From the NCBI RefSeq assembly GCF_900411375.1, contig NZ_LS422980.1, positions 38,869 through 102,868 of the forward strand: a stretch of 64,000 nt of DNA, read 5' to 3'. Source of the DNA: Lentilactobacillus raoultii. Lineage in GTDB: Bacteria; Bacillota; Bacilli; Lactobacillales; Lactobacillaceae. The notes beneath the pieces were generated by a model that made no database searches, was not told the origin of the DNA, and saw only the letters and a program-made list of their open reading frames with translations. Positions 9,701-17,776 of this stretch are shown piece after piece. Within the stretch, counting starts at the first letter, position 1, and the number at the start of each line of letters is the position of its first letter. Both the position numbers and the translations under genes were made by a program.

Positions 9701-12680
9701 ACGATTCATCATAGCCAAGGGTCATAGCTTTACCAGCCGTCGCATCTAGAGTTCCCTGCTGCGTACCGAATTCCAAGTTATAGGCTCTGGCAGCATCGTT
9801 GTAATAAGTTGTCACGACATCTTCTACAATTTTATCCAACTCGCTCTTAACTGCTGAACTGGTTAAAGTTGGTGACGTAATCTTCGAAATATCTGCATTA
9901 ATCTGCATATCTTCAAAGAACCGCTTACTATCTTTGGCAATGCCGGCCTCATGTTTACTATTCCGGTAAATGTCCATCAACTCTTTGGTCTTCGCAACTA
10001 AATTTTCCTTCACATCTGATGAAGCCAAATAATCATAAATTTGGTTATAATCTTTGTTGCTGACGGTATTGGTTGACTTATCATGATTACCTTCGTTCAC
10101 AAATTGATAATCGGTTGCCGGTTGACCGTCAAGAAAATCTTTAATGGCCTTATCAACGGCACCTGCTTCATTTTCATAAAGAGAGTAAATGAATTTAAGT
10201 GCACCTTCATTTGAAGGTTGATAATTTTCATAAACCCCACTTCGTTGATGGCCCTGTAAATTGTTCAAATCTTCCAAAGTAATTGCTCTGGCAACATAAA
10301 GTGCCTCGGCGATTGTCTTGCCATCCTGTTTTAATGGGTCACCAGTTAATTTATCTCTGGCTGCCATTTGCATAACCGGTACAATCACCTTTTTTGCCCA
10401 TGCATAAGCCTCAGCCGAAACAAATTCTGTTACAGCAACTTTTTGATCGGAATTGGCCGCTTTGACGGGATCATTAACTTGATAATTATTAAGGCCTAAA
10501 CCAGTGTATCTGATACCAGTGGCCCCAGTTGATGGATCCATCACTTCGTTTAAAGCAGTTTGAACCCCCACGTTGGCATGCCGCAAAATTGCATTCTTAA
10601 TTCCGTTTGCCAGTGCAAGATAAAGACTGTTAGCAGTTGAGGAATTGGCCGCTTTTCTAAGGCCAACAATATCTGCAATCGTTTTCAAAGTGCCGTTCAA
10701 TGCCAAAGCACCATCATCGCCACCAAGTGTTGCCGGAATCGAGACGGATTGGTTACCATTGCTATCAACGTATTCCATCCCAATTGATCGAATATCTGTC
10801 AACGCCTGTTTGATAATGCCGTTTTGAATAAATGGCAAGACGATATTCACAAATTTTTGCAGACTTTCAACCGTCTTTCTAGTTTGTGAACTGACATCTC
10901 GATTAAGCCCACTGGTTTCCTGGTAAGCAAAGACTTCTGGATTATCCTTAACAGTTGTATTAAGAATTAACGTCCCAAGCAAGTTTACAATTCCGGTCAC
11001 ACTAACATTGGATTCCAAATCCTTACTTCGATAAGCATTACTGTTTACCAGCTTATCACCAAAACGCGGATCCATTGCGTTAGCTTTCACTTTATTGATA
11101 TACTGTTGCACCTCAGTTGCATACGTGGATAAATAATCAGCATATCCCAGTTTAAAATTGTCGTTTTTATCATTGGCGGAAACTTCCTTGGCACCAATTC
11201 CAAGTACGCCGCCTTCTTTCCAAGTCCCCGACCAGATCAATTGACCACTATTGTCCATCATTGTATGGGAGGTTGTCACCTGCTTAGGATCAATGATACC
11301 GTTTTCATCTTCAGCATGACTCGCAACATAAGCATCCAAGACATGACCAATTTTCCCGAGATCGCCAACTTGTAATACAAGCGCTCCGGCACTACTAATC
11401 GGTTTATTAATTTCGTCAATACTCTTTTGGGCCTGTTGCCAACCAGATCGATAATCAGGATTGTTAATATCCGTTGTCGATGCCAGCTTAGTAGTCGACG
11501 TATACTGAATTGTCGGTTTTTTCCCGGTAATTTTAAAAATTTCTGCAGCCTGCTTTAACGCAGCCGTTTGGTCGGCTTTGGTTGCGTTAGTTAGTTTGAT
11601 GACATTAGTCGTTTCATCATAATTCTGCCGGAGCCCTTCAAGGGGATCCGTGGCTTGATCTTTTTGAGCCTTTTGAGCCGCCGCTGACTTTGAATCGGCA
11701 TCAGCCTGTTCATCGGCTAATTGAAGTGATCGTTTTACTCGAGTAGTTGGCGCTGCTTTTTCTGCAGAACTTTCTTCTTGATGATGCTTCTCAGCTACTT
11801 TTGGCTGAGACTGATCTTGGTTGACCGAAGTCGCTTCAGGTTGACCACTTGTCGATTGATTAGTCGAAGCAGCTGATGAGTTCTTGGCCGGCGCTGCTGA
11901 ATTAGTCGTTGCTGAAGAAGCAGCCGCAGTTGACCTTTGTGACTGTTGAGGCGTCGTACCAGCTGAAGAAGCAGTCTGTGCTTGAGCAGCTGCCGGTTGT
12001 CCAGCAGTCGACTGCGTAGCTTGTCCCTGACCAGCCTGTTGACCAGTTGAAGCTGATTGCTGATTGTTCGTTGAATTACCTGTTGCCTGACCCGCCGAGG
12101 CTTGAGGAGTTGTTTGTTGATGACTTGCCTGAGTAGCTGCAGCTTGATTAGTCCCTGCCGACGACTGAGTTGGTTGTGATGCCTGAGTCGCCTGACTGGT
12201 TTTTGCTGGCTGTGATACTTGCGATGTTCTGGCTGCCTGTGACGTTTGTGATGCTTGTGACGCCTGGGCAGTTGACGTTGGTTGTGACGCTTGCGACGTT
12301 GGCTGAGTAGCCGACGAAGCCGCTGTAGCAGCACCAGTTGAGCTGGTTTGGCTTTGAGTGTCCGCACCTTGAGCTTGCTGTTGTGTTCCCGTCTCTTTTT
12401 GGTAAGCTCCCGCCGGCTTTGCAGGAACCGTTTGGCTACTACTTTGTTTGCCAGGTGATGCCGCCGTTTCCTCAATCGGCGTTGTATCAGGTGAGGCCGT
12501 GCTGCTATCAGCTGCCGCCCGATCATTGCTTCCACCAAATAAAATCACGGTTCCAACACCAAGCGTATATAGACTGGTCGTTAACCAATGTTTTTTGTGC
12601 TTTCGTAATCTATAATGCAGATTTTGTTTTTCTGCTCGTCCAATTCGATTGTTTCTTGAAATGTTCTTTCGGCCTCTCAT
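714..12680 (-). CDS. Giant secreted repeat protein (3988 aa) with KxYKxGKxW-type signal and C-terminal DUF5776-like wall domains
   Basis: Layout by residue: 22-32 HYRLRKHKKHW, a divergent KxYKxGKxW signal, then a hydrophobic segment to about 50; 60-330 Ser/Thr/Gln/Ala-rich linker; about 345-960 a non-repetitive, probably folded region; about 960-3297 roughly 25 tandem units of about 88 residues; about 3300-3720 Thr/Val/Asp-rich segments built on DG-x-VTVT motifs; about 3757-3988 three YSxxxFxKxxRV repeats resembling DUF5776. Each 88-residue unit is two related halves of about 44 residues, both ending in an AYxxAYxxAxxxA pattern that predicts helices; the first half carries YSxN, the second DVxxG and FxxD. 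There is no LPxTG motif, so wall attachment through the C-terminal domains is inferred. The start ATG has AAAGGGTG upstream. Probably an adhesin or aggregation stalk; the function is not shown by sequence. Confidence 0.85.
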   Translation of the reverse strand: MRGRKNISRNNRIGRAEKQNLHYRLRKHKKHWLTTSLYTLGVGTVILFGGSNDRAAADSSTASPDTTPIEETAASPGKQSSSQTVPAKPAGAYQKETGTQQQAQGADTQSQTSSTGAATAASSATQPTSQASQPTSTAQASQASQTSQAARTSQVSQPAKTSQATQASQPTQSSAGTNQAAATQASHQQTTPQASAGQATGNSTNNQQSASTGQQAGQGQATQSTAGQPAAAQAQTASSAGTTPQQSQRSTAAASSATTNSAAPAKNSSAASTNQSTSGQPEATSVNQDQSQPKVAEKHHQEESSAEKAAPTTRVKRSLQLADEQADADSKSAAAQKAQKDQATDPLEGLRQNYDETTNVIKLTNATKADQTAALKQAAEIFKITGKKPTIQYTSTTKLASTTDINNPDYRSGWQQAQKSIDEINKPISSAGALVLQVGDLGKIGHVLDAYVASHAEDENGIIDPKQVTTSHTMMDNSGQLIWSGTWKEGGVLGIGAKEVSANDKNDNFKLGYADYLSTYATEVQQYINKVKANAMDPRFGDKLVNSNAYRSKDLESNVSVTGIVNLLGTLILNTTVKDNPEVFAYQETSGLNRDVSSQTRKTVESLQKFVNIVLPFIQNGIIKQALTDIRSIGMEYVDSNGNQSVSIPATLGGDDGALALNGTLKTIADIVGLRKAANSSTANSLYLALANGIKNAILRHANVGVQTALNEVMDPSTGATGIRYTGLGLNNYQVNDPVKAANSDQKVAVTEFVSAEAYAWAKKVIVPVMQMAARDKLTGDPLKQDGKTIAEALYVARAITLEDLNNLQGHQRSGVYENYQPSNEGALKFIYSLYENEAGAVDKAIKDFLDGQPATDYQFVNEGNHDKSTNTVSNKDYNQIYDYLASSDVKENLVAKTKELMDIYRNSKHEAGIAKDSKRFFEDMQINADISKITSPTLTSSAVKSELDKIVEDVVTTYYNDAARAYNLEFGTQQGTLDATAGKAMTLGYDESYSVPYQKAYEQTEAKLVVAAKQQAADDFNANRKADASAYQNAKAVSAYNEAFESTQKAAIASAKEQAGKDMNQNVSLEAGIKNYTVTAVTDAYRTAYEEAKAAALSAATVAGKNDYQAGKALQSDYSQNSDVKAAYEKAYNDDKNGFLKQATDQAAIDMTAGKTMVEGVKAFEKGPDAATAYRQAYQTALDKAIESAKKTAETDYRAGTRQYFSRNQQVEDAYLQAYKAIQTQTIEEAKIQAVKDLNANVPRATGVLKYSYDKDAVTAYNQVYQDARGDAFKTARVDAKKDYLAGQSLRDQYSVNVEIQEVYRQAFNDTKKETLTEAKKQASQDMTNNIDVQQGASKYQFDADAVNAYQQAYETAKTNELAFAKTLGQKNYESGNKLDPHYSQNVDVQKAFEEAYLSAQAAAIKSAVDKAPSDMANAVVTQYRDPVVIESYRKAYAAAQDQAVAQAKLDADRDYKANQRQKTYSLNRIVQAAYDSTFNQNKKATAEAAVAQAGTDLAANVAKEIGGKAFENDAEAKALYEKTYDKALAAGKTKATEDGTTDYNNHQQLRNNYHANVEIQSAYKTAYENAQKAAIKTAVAKAATDMAKGVTKPNGLKGYVDQAVISAYDQAYENALTDAKRAAEKAAETDYQTTATPKSISPNTAVQNAYYQSFKQQQEAAMKAAVAQAANDVKSGVSKENGIKSLNKDPKVVSAYTTAYQTAVVDAVKAAGKQAADDYRNGQKATTVSQNSEVQRAYDKAYQALKDQAVVAAKTQAGEDVAKGIAKAVGVQTYANDVDAAAAYNQAYETAKATAIDQAKRVGIADYQNCQTHRDNYSANQEIQATYDQAFTEAQATAVDKAQQTAEQDARNGRPKVIDTQDPKVLTAYEKAYETAEKQAVSKAIGDADSDYQSGKEKRSNYSKNQAVQDAYDRAYAQNKAEGLAAATQSAAADVLNNVDRQSGRAKFTNDPDAQKHYDTLYEQTLKDGLAAAAETAADDYRQGQPKKETYSPNKSINAAYQAEYDRQKQTALAGTFAQAAGDIAAGITVEQGAAKYQNDQQAVDKYRQDYLETLNKAVTAAEAAAKEDYRLTGQKKNDAKHAAIVKAYDQAFDQAKATAGEQAKKQAPQDVETGVTLTDGQQAFANDLDVQQIYANAYNETVDKGKAAAEKQAVTDYQSGQPQTTYSQNAAIQQVYEMVMAEQRSAGRTQAIEQAGKDVEAGASQAEGAAKFNHDQAAKDAYAQTYQQTLTKAQTAARQQAVEDYQKQVAKNNAYSQNTEIQAAYDQEFEKMHQATVTHLPEVIAEDIKAGTTETAGADRYRHDPIAQQQYLDAYHQAVEAGKQAAAADANNDYRNGQKQSPYSRQQAINEAYEAAYQQNQQTGRQTAVTTASGDVDQGISKAEGAAKFANDADAKAAYEKKYDEALQAGKDQASQTGQADYDAGHPKQVTYSQNDAINQAYQTAYEEAKQKTLATTQAQAAADVAAGIAMEAGDDQYQHDTDAAEKYRQDYEAALTAAKDQATETAKNDYQAGREPQSQFSQNKEVQKAYETAFNNQQAIGIKQSTEKAVKDVEGGMDKTVEAGKIADKTTREAYEKAYDQALEAAQVTATTTGKADYDKTQTANPDYSQHPAVQKAYETAFEQAKQAALNRTDAQAVTDIEAGITKETGRQAFGNDQQATAKYDQAYDEALAKRKVEATATAEADYAAGKGQNQQFAKQEALQKAYDQAYQDAKAKGAVKAEQTAVTDVDQGVDVTEGIKAFANDPDAQRVYEDQYAATVKAGQEKAGKDAVTDYQTGQKKTPYSRNSAINQAYETAFKDQKAAGHDQAITTAAEDVAQGRPKNADAFKHDADAQKAYQEAYDQKQADAEQKATDQAKADYQAGKSLADYDNVNAGVKAAYQKEYQEAKSANLIKATQQGEKDAKAGVDQTTSAKAFEMDVDAKANYDQAYQTAVETGTKIAEAQADADYKNQQPKNAHYSPNQTIQKAYEQSYETARNTAIAQAALDGKRDADTSSRKPDNHQSFNNDEAVRQAYNQAYNDAVKEKKAQAEQQAKDDYQAGRTSQKNYSQNTEVQKAYDETYKQAKEGRITEAELQAGTDVDQGISASAGAEAYANDLDAKDKYLESYKQALDTKKKEAADKGKNDYNNNLPMNPTHSKNSEIQADYEQAYQQAKETFAKEAERQAGIDVTNGVDRQTGAEQYSRDPEAQNRYKATYDRDLNTAKDQAKDQVEADYMAGQHKTDFKHPDVQQSYDDKYQELKDNARKLAESTGREAGRKGEDLATGKTKFSHDADAQKAFEDSYRQGYQEVAKQTTVKFGDGHATMTTGPDGKTEMTVSNGQPTSIPADGQSMKIGDQGVAIKDRNGDVTVNDGQGTTTIVNAQNEIVKVVTTEINPQTGVITVTTKDGKDQVTETKVTTKPTNAGTTVIRDTGATEQPVTVIVNTKDSQGNPMTQVLTPNKVETLPTGETALLDRDGNVTITDENGQSVTTNEEGTVIGTHQQTEAATTTTRQLPDGNLVTIQADKDGHTTVTMTTPDGQVTPITGSTATPIKDQSQQSTGKMAVTDGKGNVIIRDADGNATTINASGQITQVTTVGKDGTVTVENLGNVGETTSSVVTNPDGTVTVTTPDGTETKTATRDQTGQIVTQSEKGSENQEVKVVDGQVVVTHFDNTGKTTGTTTTVTEPTTGKTIVTNRDAAGHVIAEMIVKADGTVTVNKPASTVGSGAATTGPVINPNDVNSAGSIVTETGQSTATTITTPATTIEQPDSVGQTQNRYYQKLVTKTVVTVKGLYRYSRSTFNKRYRVGYVRPGSVLHVIKVIIRPDGITRLQLSDGTYITGLKSFNQFRSIARHYHVDATAVIRVTAKKGVYTHSSPRFTRDNQVKRLKKGTVLKVRRIVRQGKTTRFELTNGQYVTARKSAVQLIQRYYTKPVKTIKVINQKGINSYSKKTFTKAKRVSHYSKGRVLKVTQLVKSGLTTRFQLEDGSFITANKKLVVKTD
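2790..9800 (-). repeat. Coding tandem repeat, period about 264 bp (about 25 copies)
   Basis: Successive YSxN codons recur at a mean spacing of about 264 nt from near 9316 to near 2990. A half-period of about 132 nt is visible as the alternation of a YSxN-type and a DVxxG/FxxD-type helix-rich half. Copies are clearly diverged from each other in DNA and protein, so the array is old rather than a fresh expansion. A few units have lost the YSxN motif (for example near residues whose first half reads KKNDAKHAA). Confidence 0.85.
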
Positions 12681-13096
12681 GACTAAAACACCCTTTCATC
12701 GTCATTCTGCGGTTTACTTGCAGCATTCAAGAGCAATATGGTGATGATTCTTGGATTTACTCCCCCAGATCAGTGCCAAATTACCCATTCCGATTTGTTA
12801 ACACTGACACAACTTTAAAGTCTCATTCAATTTCTTACCTCACTAGAAATCCGTCAATTCTTCTTTTATCACAGGTATCATATCATTAATTTGGAATGTT
12901 TACCACTATTATGATTATTAAATTATTATTTATATCATCACAAGATAATCCAATTTTCTGAGTACCTTACTCATCATATTGGCGATTACTTATTGTAAAA
13001 TCAGTATTTTAAAATAAGTAAAAAGACATTAGATACACTGCCACAGCAGCATTTCTAATGCCTTTAGTCCATTCATTCATTAAAATTCAGTCTATT
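12681..13096. other. Intergenic region upstream of the giant gene
   Basis: AT-rich 416-bp spacer. It holds the arcD terminator at its right end and must carry the promoter of the giant gene, but I see no convincing -35/-10 pair. No open reading frame of note. Confidence 0.5.
13018..13064 (-). terminator. Intrinsic terminator after arcD
   Basis: On the minus strand GGCATTAGA pairs with TCTAATGTC across a partly structured loop, followed by TTTTTA. It lies just past the arcD stop. Confidence 0.65.
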
Positions 13097-14524
13097 TTAA
13101 AAAGTAATTTTTCCAACGGCCAGCCCATAAATGGTGTAAACTGCCGCAATCACAATCAGGACAGCAATGGCCATTTCAATTGGCCCAAACACCTTATCAG
13201 CTTTGTTATCGCGTTTTTGTAAAATCCAATATACTGGAATGCCGGCTGCAAATAGCAACGACATCAGAAGCAGGAAGTTTGCCCCAGCCGCAAATAGTAA
13301 CCAGCAGGCATAGATGCTTGAGATAATCCCGATCGTAATATTTCTTCCCCGACCACTACTATGATCATCGTTTACAGAATACTTCAGTTGGTAGAAAGCT
13401 GAGAAAGCATATGGAATCAAAATTGCCGCACTGGCGATTGAATAGAAGAAGTTATATGCGGATGCCGTAATTAAATAGCTAAACATAAACAACTCAACAC
13501 AAACGTTGGTAACCGTCAAAGAAGTAATCGGTGCGCCATTTTTATTTTCTTTAGCAAACAATTTCGGGAAAGTGCCTTCTTTGGCAGCTTCATATGGCAA
13601 CTGGCCGGCAAACATCGTCCAAGACAGCCAGGCCCCAACTACTGAGATGATCAGGCCAAGGTTGACGACCATCGATCCCCATTTACCAACCAAACTTTCA
13701 AGCAAATTGGCCATTGCCGGCTGTGTTAGATGAGCCAAACCTGAGCGGCTCATAACACCAAAAGATAGTAACGTGACCAACATATAAATTAAAATAACTG
13801 TGATAATTCCTAAAACGGTTGCTTTACCGACATCGGAACGCTTACGAGCCCGGCCTGAGAAGACGACCGCTCCTTCAATTCCAATGAAGACCCAAACCGT
13901 TACCAGCATCGTACTCTTAGCTTGTTTCATCACATCGGCAAATTGAAAATTGCCACTTGGTGTAAACCAAAAATCACTGGTAAACATGTTCATTTTAAAG
14001 GCGAACAATACAATAATCAGGAATAGGAAAATCGGAATCAATTTGGCAATCGTAATAATCGTATTAACAAACGATGCCGATTCAATACCTCTTAAAATCA
14101 TAAAATGGCAAGCCCACAATATCACGGATGCGGCAAGAATTGACCAAATATTTTGACCATCCCCAAAAATTGGCAGAAAGTAGGCCACCGCACTCATTAA
14201 TAATGTTGCGTACCCAACGTTTCCCAGCCATGCGGATAACCAGTAACCCCAGGCTGAATTGAAGCCCATATATTTGCCGAAACCGGCTTCAGCATAGCTG
14301 TAAACACCAGCATCCAAATCTGGTCGTTTCATTGTCAGGTTTTGAAATGTCAACGCGAGCATTACCATTCCAATTGCGGTAATTACCCAGCCGATGATAA
14401 TCGCACCGGCACCAGCACCGGCAGCCATATCATGCATTAAATTAAAGACACCGCCACCAATAATCGATCCAACAACCAAACCGATCAACTCAAGCAGGCC
14501 TAATTTACCATCATGTTTTTCCAT
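13097..14524 (-). CDS. arcD: Arginine:ornithine antiporter (APC family)
   Basis: Exchanges extracellular arginine for cytoplasmic ornithine to feed the ADI pathway. Predicted 475-aa membrane protein with many hydrophobic segments; residues 18-27 read VGSIIGGGVF, the glycine-rich first helix typical of APC basic amino-acid antiporters. I use the ATG at 14524: AAGGGAG lies 8 nt before it, whereas the 27 extra residues of the longer frame have no ribosome binding site and derive from repeat-bearing spacer. Last gene of the arcA-arcB-arcC-regulator-arcD series, all on the minus strand, followed by a terminator. The assignment to arginine/ornithine comes from this context; the family also has lysine and polyamine exchangers. 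Confidence 0.87.
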   Translation of the reverse strand: MEKHDGKLGLLELIGLVVGSIIGGGVFNLMHDMAAGAGAGAIIIGWVITAIGMVMLALTFQNLTMKRPDLDAGVYSYAEAGFGKYMGFNSAWGYWLSAWLGNVGYATLLMSAVAYFLPIFGDGQNIWSILAASVILWACHFMILRGIESASFVNTIITIAKLIPIFLFLIIVLFAFKMNMFTSDFWFTPSGNFQFADVMKQAKSTMLVTVWVFIGIEGAVVFSGRARKRSDVGKATVLGIITVILIYMLVTLLSFGVMSRSGLAHLTQPAMANLLESLVGKWGSMVVNLGLIISVVGAWLSWTMFAGQLPYEAAKEGTFPKLFAKENKNGAPITSLTVTNVCVELFMFSYLITASAYNFFYSIASAAILIPYAFSAFYQLKYSVNDDHSSGRGRNITIGIISSIYACWLLFAAGANFLLLMSLLFAAGIPVYWILQKRDNKADKVFGPIEMAIAVLIVIAAVYTIYGLAVGKITF

Positions 14525-14632
14525 TGCATTCACTCCCTTACAAAATTTTCCCCTGGTATCAAAAGATAATTGCAAAACCGGTGCAGATTTCAAACAATGT
14601 GTCATTACTCACAAGCTTGCTTACACTTCGGC

Positions 14633-14723
14633 TTATCCCGAGTTAGCTACGCACACTGATTTAGGACTGCTTCGCTAAGCAACACCACTCCTGATAAGGG
14701 TTACCGATTAGCTGCGCACACTC
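14633..14723 (-). repeat. Intergenic hairpin repeat, decayed copy at the end of the Crp/Fnr gene
   Basis: Read on the minus strand it starts GAGTGTGCGCAGCTAA, keeps the element's right part (CCCTTATCAGGAGTG, GAAGCAGTCCTAAA) and ends in a second AGTGTGCGTAGCTAA, but lacks the central hairpin. The last codons and stop of the Crp/Fnr gene lie inside it. Confidence 0.75.
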
Positions 14724-15400
14724 AAAATTTTAAAATACTTCCGGTTATACTGAATCTTGCCTTCCGCTACCAGCTGCTGCACCATCAGACTGGTTGTTTC
14801 CCTCGTTGTGCCACTGACCTTTGACAGTTCGATCAACGTCATTGGGTACGGAATCACGATAGTATCGTCATCTTGCTTATCACCAATTTGTTGGCCAAGA
14901 AACCAAATGGCATTCCAAACCCGACATTTGGCACTGGTTGTCACCATTCGCTGAAGTTGCATTTCGGTTGTATTGATAATCGAACTCATTTCACGAATTG
15001 CATTGATCATCATCTCCGGATTTTCCCGCAACAATTCCTCATATAACTTCATCGGCATGACCGCGATTTTGACTTCCGTCATCGTTTCAATACTATAAGC
15101 ATAATTTTCGTCTTCAAAGAGCCCAATATATGGAAACGCTTTATTTTGACGAATATAAAGATAAAGCTGCTCATCCCCGTCTTCATCCAAATGAAACGAT
15201 TTCACGACGCCACTAATCAGAAAATAATAGTTGCTTCTCGGATCTCCCTGATCGAAGAGAACCTGCCCCCTATGAAAAGACTTAATCGTCATGGATGAAA
15301 TAATGCGATCCAAATCCTGATCACTTAATGGGCTAAATTCTGGATGACTTCGAATTTTTTCTCGATACGATTGGTAATCACTTTTATTGTTCAATATCAT
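14708..15400 (-). CDS. arcR: Crp/Fnr-family regulator of the ADI operon
   Basis: 230 aa. Residues about 20-140 form a cyclic-nucleotide-type sensor domain (DQGDPRSNYYFLISG) and about 187-216 a winged helix (IELSKVSGTTRETTSLMV). Known: ArcR-type Crp/Fnr proteins sit inside ADI clusters of Firmicutes and activate them, often under anaerobiosis. No N-terminal cysteine cluster is present, so a direct Fe-S oxygen sensor is unlikely. Start ATG has GGAG 10 nt upstream. It lies between arcC and arcD. The last four codons (SVRS and stop) are supplied by an intergenic repeat, exactly as in arcC. The role as arc activator is inferred from position. Confidence 0.85.
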   Translation of the reverse strand: MILNNKSDYQSYREKIRSHPEFSPLSDQDLDRIISSMTIKSFHRGQVLFDQGDPRSNYYFLISGVVKSFHLDEDGDEQLYLYIRQNKAFPYIGLFEDENYAYSIETMTEVKIAVMPMKLYEELLRENPEMMINAIREMSSIINTTEMQLQRMVTTSAKCRVWNAIWFLGQQIGDKQDDDTIVIPYPMTLIELSKVSGTTRETTSLMVQQLVAEGKIQYNRKYFKILSVRS

Positions 15401-15488
15401 TATATGTCCACTCCAAAAATGGTTAGATAATTAACTTGTCAATAAAAGTGTACCGCAATTAATGGTTTTGTACATCAAACAGTTTCAG

Positions 15489-15627
15489 GTGCGCCGAGCT
15501 AGCTATGCACACTAATTTAGGACTGCTTCGCCAGCTCACAAGGGTTCAATTTGCAAAAGCCAAACCCCGGCTTTCCCAAATCGACGCCTTATCCTCCGGG
15601 TGTTAACCGCTTAGCTACGCACACTAA
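15489..15627 (-). repeat. Intergenic hairpin repeat after arcC, full copy plus partial second end
   Basis: On the minus strand: TTAGTGTGCGTAGCTAAG, GGTTAACACCCGGAGGATAAGG, a hairpin with arms ATTTGGGAAAGCC and GGCTTTTGCAAAT, CCCTT, GAAGCAGTCCTAA, then another AGTGTGC. The arcC C-terminus (VSVRS and stop) is read from its first bases. Confidence 0.8.
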
Positions 15628-16567
15628 CTTTTTTACTAATCACCGTTCCCGAACCGTTTTTAACAAACCCTTCAATATTATCAAGCGCTGTTACCACCGC
15701 CTGGTTTCCGGTTGCCTTCACGAAATCAATCGCTGCCTGCACCTTTGGTAACATACTTCCCGGAGCAAATTGGTTTTCTTCAATATAAGTTTCCAATTCA
15801 GCTACCGAAACCCGCTCTAATTTCTTCTGATTTGGTTGGTTAAAGTTAACATAAATGTTTGGCACCGCCGTTAAAATAATTAATGCATCGGCATCCACTA
15901 ATTCAGCCAATTTTTCACTGGCAAAATCTTTATCGATCACCGCTTCTCGGCCAATTAACTGGTCCCCATTTGTGACTACCGGAATGCCGCCACCACCAAC
16001 TGAAATTGGAATAATTCCAGCATCAACCAACGTTTTAACTGCTTGGGTTTCAACAACCCCCGTCGGTTTAGGTGATGGTACAACCCGGCGATAGCCACGA
16101 CCCGAATCTTCAATAAACGTAAAGTCAGGATTTTCTTTTTTAGCTAAATCAGCTTCGCCTTTGGACATAAATGGGCCAATTGGTTTAGTGGGGTTTTTAA
16201 ATGCCGGATCATCCGCACTAACCTCAACTTGAGTAACCACCGTCGCAACCGTTTGCTTCAATCCCTTTTCCTTTAAAACCTGATTCATGGCATTTTGCAT
16301 CCAGTAACCAATGCTTCCCTGAGTCATCGCAACGGCTGTGTCCAATGGCATTGCCGGGTTTTCCTCAGTGCTGCCGGCTGCCTGCTGCAACAATAAGTTA
16401 CCAACTTGTGGGCCGTTACCGTGCGAAATAATCAATTGATCTCCGTTTTCAACAAATTTCACCAGTTGTTTAGCTGTTGCCAACAGTGCTTGCTGTTGTG
16501 CAGCTGCCGATGCGTCTTTTGAAAGAATTGCATTGCCGCCAAGTGCGACTACTATTTTTCGTCCCAT
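15611..16567 (-). CDS. arcC: Carbamate kinase (ADI pathway)
   Basis: Makes ATP from carbamoyl phosphate and ADP, releasing CO2 and NH3; third enzyme of arginine deimination. 318 aa, normal for the family. Amino-acid-kinase motifs: VALGGNAIL at 7-15 and SHGNGPQVG at 48-56. Start ATG preceded by GGAGGG. Follows arcB by about 125 bp. The C-terminal SVRS tail comes from an inserted intergenic repeat and is probably not part of the ancestral protein; it lies after the last expected element of the fold, so activity should be unaffected. Confidence 0.95.
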   Translation of the reverse strand: MGRKIVVALGGNAILSKDASAAAQQQALLATAKQLVKFVENGDQLIISHGNGPQVGNLLLQQAAGSTEENPAMPLDTAVAMTQGSIGYWMQNAMNQVLKEKGLKQTVATVVTQVEVSADDPAFKNPTKPIGPFMSKGEADLAKKENPDFTFIEDSGRGYRRVVPSPKPTGVVETQAVKTLVDAGIIPISVGGGGIPVVTNGDQLIGREAVIDKDFASEKLAELVDADALIILTAVPNIYVNFNQPNQKKLERVSVAELETYIEENQFAPGSMLPKVQAAIDFVKATGNQAVVTALDNIEGFVKNGSGTVISKKVSVRS

Positions 16568-16693
16568 TGTGAATCCCTCCTGTTTATGAGATAACCGTTA
16601 TTTTAAATACGAAAGGCCGGGGACAGACTAATAATGTTTGTCGCCGACCCTCACTTTCTTGGTTGATTAATCTGTTTAATTTTGTTTCAGTGC

Positions 16694-17725
16694 CTAAACT
16701 TTTGGAATGAACAAATTACCCAAAGTTGCCGCCATCATTGCTTTAATTGAATGCATTCTGTTTTCTGCTTCTTCAAATTGACGAGCGTACTTGCTGTTAA
16801 AGACTTCGTCGGTAACTTCCATTTCTTTAATCCCGTACTTTTCTTCAACTTCTTTACCATAAGTTGTGTCAGTATTATGGAAGGCTGGCAGGCAGTGCAT
16901 GAAGATTAGCTGATCATCCGGCGTGCCCGTCTTTTTCATTGCTTCCATGTTAACTTGGTATGGGGTTAATTCCTTAACCCGTTCTTCCCAATTGCTTTCG
17001 CCCATGGAAACCCAAACGTCAGTATAAACAACGTTGGAGCCTTTCAGGCCTTCATCAAGTTCATCGGTAATAACCAACTTGGCACCTGATTTTTCAGCAA
17101 ATCCTTTAGCAATACTTTGAGTCTCATCAGTTGGGAACAAAGCTTTAGGGGCCACAATGTGCACATTTACACCCAGAATTGCGCCAGTTACCAGCAACGA
17201 GTTGGCAACGTTGTTCCGGCCATCACCCATGAAAGTCAATGTTAACCCTTGGAGTTTACCGAAGTTTTCTTTAACCGTCATAAAGTCAGCCAGCATTTGA
17301 GTTGGGTGCCATTCATCCGTTAATCCGTTCCATACCGGTACCCCACTGTCACGTGCCAGGATCTCGGCATCACTTTGTTTAAACCCACGAAACTCAATGC
17401 CGTCAAACATGCTGCCAAGAACCTTCGCCGTATCCGACGTCGTTTCCTTTTTACCCAACTGAATGTCGTTTTGGCCAAGGTACTCAGGATGAGCGCCGAG
17501 GTCAATTGCGGCAGTCGTAAAGGCTGAACGAGTTCGTGTCGAAGATTTTTCAAACAACAGGGCAATGTTTTTGCCTTCCAAGTAATGGTGAGGAATACCA
17601 GCTTTCTTTAAAGCTTTTAAATGTAAGCCAAAATCAATTAAATATTCCAACTCAGCAGCCGAAAAATCTTTTTCAGCCAGCACACTGCGACCTTGAAATA
17701 CGTTTTGTCTAAAATCTTTTGTCAT
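16694..17725 (-). CDS. arcB: Ornithine carbamoyltransferase, catabolic
   Basis: Phosphorolysis of citrulline to ornithine and carbamoyl phosphate. 343 aa. Carbamoyl-phosphate motif STRTR at residues 62-66 and ornithine loop HCLPAFH at 277-283. AAGGAG lies 9 nt before the ATG. The catabolic direction is inferred from position between arcA and arcC; no arginine-biosynthesis genes are in the window. Confidence 0.95.
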   Translation of the reverse strand: MTKDFRQNVFQGRSVLAEKDFSAAELEYLIDFGLHLKALKKAGIPHHYLEGKNIALLFEKSSTRTRSAFTTAAIDLGAHPEYLGQNDIQLGKKETTSDTAKVLGSMFDGIEFRGFKQSDAEILARDSGVPVWNGLTDEWHPTQMLADFMTVKENFGKLQGLTLTFMGDGRNNVANSLLVTGAILGVNVHIVAPKALFPTDETQSIAKGFAEKSGAKLVITDELDEGLKGSNVVYTDVWVSMGESNWEERVKELTPYQVNMEAMKKTGTPDDQLIFMHCLPAFHNTDTTYGKEVEEKYGIKEMEVTDEVFNSKYARQFEEAENRMHSIKAMMAATLGNLFIPKV

Positions 17726-17776
17726 ATTCGAATTCTCCTTGATGTGAAGTTTGGGGTACTAAATTTTGTCGTCAAT

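Noticed and set aside
11795..12538. 247-codon minus-strand frame in the giant gene
   Set aside because: Same-strand out-of-frame reading of the Ser/Thr/Gln-rich linker; composition (Arg, Gln, Leu) is the frame-shifted image of that linker.
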